Positions 15,388 to 20,494 of a DNA stretch of 20,494 bases are shown piece by piece (position 1 is the first letter of the stretch; each line of letters begins with the position of its first letter). Source of the DNA: Chloroflexota bacterium (GTDB lineage Bacteria; Chloroflexota; Dehalococcoidia; UBA3495); contig PAMF01000005.1 of the NCBI GenBank assembly GCA_002707185.1, forward strand, positions 1 to 20,494, in the 5' to 3' direction. A program made the position numbers and the translations under genes. The notes under the pieces were generated by a model, which made no database searches, was not told the DNA's origin, and was given only the letters and a program-made list of their open reading frames with translations.

Positions 15388-16089
15388 TTAAGAGTCACCA
15401 CTCCTCAACGTTTTCGGTATCCACCCAAAAAGCATTTCTTCTAACTCAGTCCCGCATTCCTCTAATCGATGTTCAGCTCCCTCATATAAGACTAACTCTT
15501 TTGGCTCTTGGCCCCAATCATGTATTTGCATGCCGCATGAAAATGGCAACCGCGTATCACTTTTGCCATGTACGACTAGCAAAGACTTGGGGGACAATTG
15601 CCCTGCCATGTGCGCGCCATACGTTTGGGGCGAAAGACATACCACTCCTTTAACATGGCTACTTGCCACACCGGATGCTACTACAACAGCACCTCCAAAA
15701 GAATGCCCAACTAGTATTACAGGCTTATGCCCAGTACCTTTAAGCATGGCGATCCCAGCCAACATATCCAGAACACATTCAGGTATGACATTTGGCTGTC
15801 TATAATCTAATCGGAGAGAAGTTATACCTTCTAATTTCAAGCGTTCTGCTAACCTTGAATACATCCCGGTTGCCGGCCCACCAAACCCACCGCGAGCCCC
15901 ACAAACAAAAATAACCGCCTGTTCAGAGCCTGTTGATTGATGAAATATAGATTTTAAATCACCTCTATTAGTGCGAAATAACAATCCACGACCAACCTCC
16001 CCCTCGAAAGGAAGCCCTTCAACTACCTCATAAACGGTCATTGGAACAGAATCTGCTGGTGTAGATGCGGAACTATCAGTCACGTTCAC
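15388..16089 (-). CDS. Alpha/beta hydrolase (dienelactone-hydrolase-like)
   Basis: The protein has 233 residues with a full catalytic triad. Ser130 lies in the nucleophile elbow VGHSFGG, Asp178 in LLVVHGKSDTRLP, and His207 in EGAEHRLEE. FVCGARGGFGGPATGMY (61-77) is the oxyanion-hole region. It likely hydrolyses an ester, lactone or thioester in the cytoplasm; no signal peptide is seen. The start used is GTG 16089. GTG 16083, two codons later, is also possible, with GAGGTG close ahead. The gene is transcribed alone, convergent with the epimerase gene, and has a promoter candidate with a tandem repeat just downstream of it. Confidence 0.88.
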   Translation of the reverse strand: MNVTDSSASTPADSVPMTVYEVVEGLPFEGEVGRGLLFRTNRGDLKSIFHQSTGSEQAVIFVCGARGGFGGPATGMYSRLAERLKLEGITSLRLDYRQPNVIPECVLDMLAGIAMLKGTGHKPVILVGHSFGGAVVVASGVASSHVKGVVCLSPQTYGAHMAGQLSPKSLLVVHGKSDTRLPFSCGMQIHDWGQEPKELVLYEGAEHRLEECGTELEEMLFGWIPKTLRSGDS

Positions 16090-16149
16090 CTCATAGTCCT
16101 GGTAGCTTTTTTGTTCTCAGCCAATAATGCTTAGACCTTGAGACCTACA

Positions 16150-16175
16150 AATGCTTCTTAATAATGTTTCTTAAT
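16150..16175. repeat. Tandem 13-bp direct repeat, possible operator
   Basis: AATGCTTCTTAAT (16150-16162) is followed without a gap by AATGTTTCTTAAT (16163-16175), 12 of 13 bases identical. It lies four bases downstream of the predicted -10 of the alpha/beta hydrolase gene, covering the expected transcription start on the minus strand. That position would suit a repressor-binding site. Confidence 0.6.
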
Positions 16176-16179
16176 CTGG

Positions 16180-16208
16180 AAGTTAACATCAGGTATATTG
16201 AGTGTCAA
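16180..16208 (-). promoter_or_regulatory. Candidate promoter for the alpha/beta hydrolase gene
   Basis: On the minus strand a consensus TTGACA (16203-16208) is followed after 17 bases by TAACTT (16180-16185). A TG lies one base upstream of the -10, as in extended -10 promoters. Transcription would start near 16173, giving a leader of about 84 bases. Confidence 0.42.
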
Positions 16209-16417
16209 TTGAGTAATAAGTAGAAATAGCAATTCTGCCATACAGAAAGCATCTACCAATCTAGTAATCATTGTAATAAGTTCATCATTTGAGTTAGCAC
16301 ATACTTACATGACATAAATCTGCTATCATCAGTGCAGGTTAAATCTTAAACAGGCTCACCAAAAGATCAAAATAGGATAGAGTTTCAAAATCTAACATTT
16401 ATAATAGGGTGGTTATC

Positions 16418-16954
16418 ATGAATAACTCAGAAATAGCAATATTTGGCGGGGGCTGTTTCTGGTGCACGGAAGCAGTTTTCAGCTCACTAAAAGGGGTCAA
16501 TTCCGTTATGCCGGGATACGCCGGAGGACATACTACAAACCCCTCGTATCGCGAGGTTTGTAGTGAAACCACGGGTCACGCAGAGGTTATAAGAATAGAC
16601 TACAACCCGTCACAGATTTCGTACGATCAACTTCTAGAAGTATTCTTTGAAGCACATGATCCCACAACTCTCAATCAACAGGGAGCGGACGTTGGCACTA
16701 GTTACCGATCCCTCATATTGTCTACAAATGAATCTCAGAAAGATCAGGCGACGGCATATATAGCCAAACTGGACGCCTCGGGAGTCAAAGGCAACCCTAT
16801 AGTTACTGAAATCAAGGATTTGACGACCTTCTATGATGCAGAACCCGAGCACATGGAATATTACGATCGAAACCCCGGCAACATGTATTGTCAAATTGTG
16901 ATAAGGCCCAAACTAGAGAAGGTTAAAGGGGAATTTCAGCAATTACTATCGTGA
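16418..16954 (+). CDS. msrA: Peptide methionine sulfoxide reductase MsrA
   Basis: The protein has 178 residues from ATG 16418. A GTG at 16409 is in frame but lies inside the AGGGTGG ribosome binding site (16406-16412), so the ATG is preferred. The catalytic motif GGGCFWCTEAVF (10-21) has nucleophile Cys13 and the conserved Glu18. GYAGGHTTNPSYREVCSETT, then GHAEVIRIDY, and EVFFEAHDPTTLNQQGADVG with TSYRS are all hallmark MsrA blocks. A late Cys in GNMYCQIVI may recycle the enzyme. It reduces methionine-S-sulfoxide in proteins or free, with thioredoxin as usual reductant, and has no signal peptide. It stands alone. Its coding sequence contains an imperfect hairpin at 16532-16564. Confidence 0.97.
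   Translation: MNNSEIAIFGGGCFWCTEAVFSSLKGVNSVMPGYAGGHTTNPSYREVCSETTGHAEVIRIDYNPSQISYDQLLEVFFEAHDPTTLNQQGADVGTSYRSLILSTNESQKDQATAYIAKLDASGVKGNPIVTEIKDLTTFYDAEPEHMEYYDRNPGNMYCQIVIRPKLEKVKGEFQQLLS
16532..16564. repeat. Inverted repeat inside msrA
   Basis: ACTACAAACC (16532-16541) pairs perfectly with GGTTTGTAGT (16555-16564). A further TCG/CGA pairing lies inside a two-base bulge, leaving a five-base loop. It covers the conserved NPSYREVC codons about 115 bases into the gene. It may simply reflect codon constraints. Confidence 0.65.
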
Positions 16955-17104
16955 TAACCGAGCACCCTACCTGTGGCATGATACCGAGGCTAATACTGAA
17001 ACTGGCAGCAATAAATATATAGAATCGATGGCCGGAAACCGTTGGTTTGTGTTAACATCAGTCCGAGCTAAGTTCAATTACTAAATATTCCTGGAGGTTT
17101 TTGT

Positions 17105-17575
17105 ATGGCTACGATGATCGATGGAGAATCTTATTTGGGAAGAGTCATGGTACGACCGCTGTCCAAAACTGGCGACATAACCATGTATTTGTGGCCGGTA
17201 AGATGCTTGAAAAGTAAAATGGGGGGCCCTACTTTCGGTGTAGACGTTAACGGTGAAGAAATAATACGTTTTGATCCTCACGGACCACGTGGACATTGGC
17301 ACAAAGGCGGATATGATAAATTGGGAGCTGGCGGATCCCATGTTGAATTTCCAGATGGAATATCTGAAATCAACAAACAAATCGACTGGGCACTTGGTCA
17401 AATCAAAGACCAGGGCAAACAGTTATTGACCGACGCTGGACACACCACAGGTGCAGAATCTTGGGACCAAGAGATGGTAGAAGTTGCAACCAATGCTATA
17501 AAAGATCACCTAAAGGAAGAAGGAGATCTTCGTTCCCAGGCTATCGCACAGGGACTAATAGATCCCAATATGTAG
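17105..17575 (+). CDS. Unrecognised 156-aa protein with a DPHGPRGHWH motif
   Basis: The ATG has GGAGG (17093-17097) seven bases ahead, a strong site, and the frame ends just before a strong hairpin, so this is a real single gene. I do not recognise the family. Residues 1-55 look beta-rich (RVMVRPLSK, ITMYLWPVR, GVDVNGEEIIRF). Residues 57-80 hold DPHGPRGHWHKGGYDKLG with His59, His64, His66 and His79, a possible metal or active site. Residues about 84-156 are mostly helical and charged, ending LIDPNM. There is no signal peptide or membrane helix, and one Cys (34). Neighbours are msrA (150 bases upstream, probably separate) and a DUF255 gene downstream. The sequence suggests a small soluble metal-binding or enzymatic protein, but no function can be assigned. 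Confidence 0.8.
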   Translation: MATMIDGESYLGRVMVRPLSKTGDITMYLWPVRCLKSKMGGPTFGVDVNGEEIIRFDPHGPRGHWHKGGYDKLGAGGSHVEFPDGISEINKQIDWALGQIKDQGKQLLTDAGHTTGAESWDQEMVEVATNAIKDHLKEEGDLRSQAIAQGLIDPNM

Positions 17576-17598
17576 TCCAAATTCCAGGTTTACAGTAC

Positions 17599-17634
17599 GA
17601 AAGGAGGCCGTAGAACATCTACGTGCCTCCTTTC
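17599..17634 (+). terminator. Strong hairpin terminator after the DPHG-motif gene
   Basis: GAAAGGAGGC (17599-17608) pairs perfectly with GCCTCCTTTC (17625-17634). CGTAG/CTACG extends the stem inside, across one unpaired T, to a five-base loop. It starts 23 bases after the stop. The following TGATTT is a short T-rich tail, so termination is likely but may not be complete. Confidence 0.65.
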
Positions 17635-17673
17635 TGATTTCGTATAATAGCACAGCCAAAAAGGAGCAGGCAG

Positions 17674-19491
17674 TTGACGAGTGAGACAACAAATACTGAT
17701 AGGATACATTGGCGAGATTGGAATGAGGATATTTTTTCCGATTCTGATCAAGAACGTAAACCGATTCTCCTTGCCCTGACTGCAACTTGGTGCCATTGGT
17801 GCCACGTAATGGACCAGACATCATATTCCGAACCCGAAATTATTAATCTCATAAACGCTTACTTTATTCCCACCAGGGTTGATGTTGATGTCAGGCCAGA
17901 TTTGGCGAGAAAATACAATCAGGGTGGATTCCCATCACTCGCCGTTTTAAACAATCGGGGAAGCTTATTACTCGGCAAAGTATATTCTCCTCCAGAAGAA
18001 TTATCGGTATTACTAGACCAGGTAAAAAGCAACGATGCTAACCCTGTTATAAACGATAATCATAGAAAACTGCCAGACACCTCTCACACTCCTTCAGGTG
18101 ACGACCCTGATACAGTCACACCTCAAGATCGCGTATTAGATCAGATTCAAAGTATGTATGATCCTGTATTCGGCGGATTAGGAGACGAACCAAAACAACC
18201 TCCATGGGAAACCGTCAGGCTGTTAATGGACCTTTATTCTAAAATCGGGGATAAAGAACTCCTTAAAATGATCCGAACCACGCTGGATGGGATACAGACA
18301 GGTCTTTTCGATTCAAACGATCAGGGGTTTTTTAGATACTCTGTATCAAGAGACTGGAAAGTCCCACACTACGAGAAAATGTTAGTCACGAATGCTAATC
18401 TAGCGATAACCTATTCTGAAGCTTATCAGTTAACTAGAAAAACACGCTATAAACAGGCAGCTGTAGGTACTATTAACTACCTGATTAATACGTTGTACGA
18501 CTCCGCTAAAAACGGGTTTTACGCCAGCCAAGATGCGGAAGAAACGTACTATCAGTTGCCATGGAAAGATCGTACTTTATCATTACTGCCTTCAATCGAC
18601 CCTACACTTTACAGTGGATGGAACTCCCTCGCTGCAACCGCTTTATTAAAATGCTCACATTTATACCGTTCGCCTGATTACGAAATACTAGCCGAACAGA
18701 TTATTGATTCAATCTGGCAAACTAGTTGGGAAGCTTCGTCTGGTTTATCACACGTAATGGGACAATTGGTAGGTAAACCTACTTTCCTGGAAGACCATGT
18801 CCATTTCCTACGCGCAAATCTGTCCATGTACGAAAGCTCTGGATCTCAACATTACCTGGAACGTGCAGTAGAAATACTCCAGAAAACACAAGATCTCTTC
18901 GGAGCAGCCACCGACGGATATTATGACGTCAGGCCAACCCAGTTTAATGCCGATAACGTGAACCATCCTGATATGCCAGTCCTGGAGAATGCCCTGTTAG
19001 CTGAAGCAATGGTTACTATCTATTACTTAACTGGAGATCAACTTTATAATGACTTAGCCCGGTCTACGCTGAACAAATTTAGTCAAATAATCCCTGGCAG
19101 AAGCTTCATTGGTGACAGCAACTCTCGGAGGATGGAAGAAGACGAAGAAGTTCTATTTTTACCTGCAGGGTCAGCCTGGGCCAGAGCCTATGATATGTTA
19201 TCGAACGGGCCTATTCATTACATCCTAATAGGAGATTCCTCTTCCCAAATATTTAAGCGGATGGATAATACACTATCTGGGATATATGCTCCGCACAAAA
19301 TATATGAGCGTCTAGATACACAGGAAAACCAAAACAGAATCTCTCAACTAGGCTTTCCTATACGCAACCATCCTGAACTATATGTATGCATTGGAAGTCA
19401 ATGTTTAGCACCAATAAATACCCTCGATCAGATTAGGGATTTAAAGAACAATCCTCCCTGGCAATACCGATACATTCAGGAAGAAATTTAG
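17674..19491 (+). CDS. DUF255 thioredoxin-like/six-hairpin protein (YyaL/SSP411 family)
   Basis: The protein has 605 residues, somewhat shorter than typical members near 680. The TTG start has AAGGAG (17661-17666) seven bases ahead, and a perfect TATAAT at 17643-17648 could be its -10. The N-terminal thioredoxin-like DUF255 domain has RIHWRDWNEDIF and the family hallmark TWCHWCHVMDQTSYSEPEI (39-57, Cys40 and Cys43). The C-terminal part has the glycosidase-like repeat blocks: GFFRYSVSRDWKVPHYEKML, GFYASQDAEETYY, YSGWNSLAATALLK, PVLENALLAEAMVTIYYLTG and the final YVCIGSQC. The biochemical role of this widespread family is not settled. The CxxC suggests redox or metal chemistry and the rest a six-hairpin sugar-like domain. 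The usual GGFGxAPKFP is altered to GGLGDEPKQPP here. Confidence 0.92.
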   Translation: MTSETTNTDRIHWRDWNEDIFSDSDQERKPILLALTATWCHWCHVMDQTSYSEPEIINLINAYFIPTRVDVDVRPDLARKYNQGGFPSLAVLNNRGSLLLGKVYSPPEELSVLLDQVKSNDANPVINDNHRKLPDTSHTPSGDDPDTVTPQDRVLDQIQSMYDPVFGGLGDEPKQPPWETVRLLMDLYSKIGDKELLKMIRTTLDGIQTGLFDSNDQGFFRYSVSRDWKVPHYEKMLVTNANLAITYSEAYQLTRKTRYKQAAVGTINYLINTLYDSAKNGFYASQDAEETYYQLPWKDRTLSLLPSIDPTLYSGWNSLAATALLKCSHLYRSPDYEILAEQIIDSIWQTSWEASSGLSHVMGQLVGKPTFLEDHVHFLRANLSMYESSGSQHYLERAVEILQKTQDLFGAATDGYYDVRPTQFNADNVNHPDMPVLENALLAEAMVTIYYLTGDQLYNDLARSTLNKFSQIIPGRSFIGDSNSRRMEEDEEVLFLPAGSAWARAYDMLSNGPIHYILIGDSSSQIFKRMDNTLSGIYAPHKIYERLDTQENQNRISQLGFPIRNHPELYVCIGSQCLAPINTLDQIRDLKNNPPWQYRYIQEEI

Positions 19492-19631
19492 TCCGTTCCA
19501 TACTAAAATTAATAGTCCTGCAGGTAGCGCATGCAATTTTTGCCAATCAAAATACGTGAGACCCACAGGAAGGCCTAATCCGAAATAACGGCTGCTCTGG
19601 GCCATCTAAAAGACTTAATGAAGGAGTATAA

Positions 19632-19691
19632 TTGGACGGAACATTGAGTGAATCAATATACCTCGAAAAGGTGACGATATGGCTAAACTAA
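19632..19691 (+). CDS. Possible 19-aa leader ORF overlapping the next start
   Basis: TTG at 19632 has AAGGAG (19621-19626) five bases ahead, a better site than that of the next gene. The frame encodes MDGTLSESIYLEKVTIWLN and stops at 19691, overlapping the next gene's ATG (19679) in another frame. It may be a leader for translational coupling. It may also be chance, since the codons give no other support. Confidence 0.3.
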   Translation: MDGTLSESIYLEKVTIWLN

Positions 19692-20170
19692 GCCGGTCTA
19701 ATTTAATCCCTAATGAAGTCTATACATATACCATCCTGGATTCTTTCAGTAGGATGGAGCAGTGCTTTAACGACACAGGATATGTGTGGGATGGAAAATT
19801 AACTACCTCCAACCTGCAGAATAAGATAGAGAGATTTATTACCGAACAAGGCTTATTAGATTGGTTCACCACAGATAGAGCCGTGATCAGTAAGAGGCCG
19901 AGGTGGAAGGCTAGATTCACTAATGCTTTGATCCAATTGGTCATCCTTGGATGTTTAGAGGCGAATGAGGATGGGTATAATAGGACCGAAAAAGGAGAGT
20001 CATCCCTCACGGGTATTTCTCTTCATGTTAATGCCACCGCCAAACAATGCTATATAGTAGGATTCGGCGAACATATCGAGAATCCTTATGATCCCCAGAG
20101 ACTAGAGGATACGTTGGTCCCAGATGTATTAAAAATACGACCGTTAGATATCCAAGAGACCTATCTGTAA
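19679..20170 (+). CDS. Unrecognised 163-aa protein, possible winged-helix domain
   Basis: The ATG has AAGGTG (19669-19674) a few bases ahead. The family is not recognised. The N-terminal half (LIPNEVYTYTILDSFSRMEQ) and the middle (RPRWKARFTNALIQLVILGC followed by LEANEDGYNRTEKGESSL, about 80-117) look like helices followed by a beta-wing, as in small winged-helix modules of restriction enzymes and regulators. This is an impression from secondary-structure-like patterns, not a match. The last 50 residues (QCYIVGFGEHIENPYDPQRL, then LVPDVLKIRPLDIQ) look beta-rich. There is no signal peptide or membrane segment. It follows the DUF255 gene by 187 bases and may be cotranscribed or separate. Confidence 0.7.
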   Translation: MAKLSRSNLIPNEVYTYTILDSFSRMEQCFNDTGYVWDGKLTTSNLQNKIERFITEQGLLDWFTTDRAVISKRPRWKARFTNALIQLVILGCLEANEDGYNRTEKGESSLTGISLHVNATAKQCYIVGFGEHIENPYDPQRLEDTLVPDVLKIRPLDIQETYL

Positions 20171-20305
20171 GAATCCGTCAACTAACCCCAGCTCACTTGG
20201 TCGGATTCGGCCAGTACGATTGAATTGGTTCGACTTTACGGACACCCAAGATACATCTTTTCATTCATATTAGGCTCTACAACTAATAAATCGATAATTA
20301 CTGCA

Positions 20306-20494
20306 TTAACCGCTTTCTAATCCGAACGTAGTATTTAATCTACACATCATTTCGTAGTAGCATACCAATACAGCTAATGTTATAGCACCTTCATCTCCAA
20401 TAAGGTGTGTAATTGCTTGCCAAGTGGAATCCCTAACCTGACTGCCTAATATTTCTTTTGGGAAATGCGCCCAAATACCTTCCTTGGGCAACAA
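20306..20494 (-). CDS. CMD/AhpD-like family protein, C-terminal part (5' end outside window)
   Basis: The frame is open to the right edge of the window, so only the last 62 residues are seen and the TTG at the edge is not a start. VRDSTWQAITHLIGDEGAIT followed by LAVLVCYYEMMCRLNTTFGL resembles the C-terminal helices of carboxymuconolactone-decarboxylase/peroxidase-related proteins, which often end with (V/I)GYYxMVxRxLNxxG. The CxxC active site, if any, would lie outside. The stretch 20171-20305 between it and the preceding gene shows no terminator that I can support. The family call is moderate because so little is visible. Confidence 0.6.
   Translation of the reverse strand: MLPKEGIWAHFPKEILGSQVRDSTWQAITHLIGDEGAITLAVLVCYYEMMCRLNTTFGLESG

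Larger units (their letters stand above)
16090..16417. other. 328-base divergent intergenic region
   Basis: This AT-rich region separates the alpha/beta hydrolase gene (minus) from msrA (plus). I see no gene in it. It holds a minus-strand promoter candidate and a tandem 13-bp repeat, listed separately. TTGAGT occurs three times (16198, 16209, 16289), the first two 11 bases apart. For msrA the best guess is TTGAGT at 16289 with CATAAA 18 bases on, which is weak. Confidence 0.6.

Noticed and set aside
16400..16405. TATAAT just before msrA
   Set aside because: It ends 12 bases before the ATG and abuts the ribosome binding site, so transcription would start inside that site, and there is no -35 at the right spacing.
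1..20494. CRISPR arrays, insertion sequences, phage or integrase genes, toxin-antitoxin pairs
   Set aside because: I saw no regularly spaced repeats, transposase or integrase motifs, terminal inverted repeats or recognisable defence genes.

Overview
The window is 20.5 kb of compactly coded, moderately AT-rich bacterial DNA, with about 20 protein genes and two tRNA genes. There are no rRNA genes, insertion sequences, phage genes or CRISPR arrays. The gene mix suggests an uncultured marine Chloroflexota bacterium of the SAR202/Dehalococcoidia type. That mix is paired CaiB/BaiF CoA-transferases, a MaoC double-hotdog hydratase, a Ddn-type F420-dependent reductase, carboxymuconolactone-decarboxylase-like proteins, a DUF35 zinc-ribbon protein, an SDR and a peptide ABC transporter. 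This placement is an inference from gene content only. TTG and GTG starts are frequent, and good Shine-Dalgarno sites decide several of them.

Layout. (1) 1-4047, plus strand: 3' part of a MaoC-like hydratase, two class III CoA-transferase-like genes overlapping by one base, then a Ddn-family reductase. This looks like a CoA-thioester catabolic module. (2) 4155-4382, minus strand: tRNA-Arg(TCG) and tRNA-His(GTG) with a terminator. (3) 4613-8292, plus strand: a lipoprotein peptide-binding protein and two permeases, with no ATPase genes. It converges on a minus-strand zinc metallopeptidase (8318-9763) that carries a C-terminal sorting-like tail. (4) 9932-11603, plus strand: an MqnA/MqnD-family protein followed by a methylenetetrahydrofolate reductase homologue. 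(5) 11631-13238, minus strand: DUF35 zinc-ribbon/OB protein, SDR and CMD-family protein. (6) 13431-15351, plus strand: ketopantoate-reductase-like gene and NAD-dependent epimerase/dehydratase. (7) 15388-16089, minus strand: alpha/beta hydrolase. (8) 16418-20170, plus strand: MsrA, an unrecognised His-motif protein, a DUF255 thioredoxin-like protein and an unrecognised small protein. A minus-strand CMD-like gene runs off the right edge.

How the genes fit together. Region 1 plus the SDR/DUF35/CMD group and the ketopantoate-reductase/epimerase pair look like oxidative catabolism of organic acids through CoA esters and nicotinamide or F420 cofactors. The transporter imports small peptides or similar solutes. 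MsrA and the DUF255 protein suggest thiol and oxidative-damage repair.

The observations most worth following are these: the CoA-transferase pair in which only the second subunit keeps the catalytic Asp; the MqnA-like gene next to an MTHFR homologue, with a changed residue in the MqnA signature; the CTERM-like tail on the metallopeptidase; a perfect 12-bp inverted repeat inside the end of the MTHFR gene; an exact tandem 13-bp repeat just downstream of a predicted promoter; and the unrecognised His-motif protein at 17105. I saw no clear new defence or mobile system.
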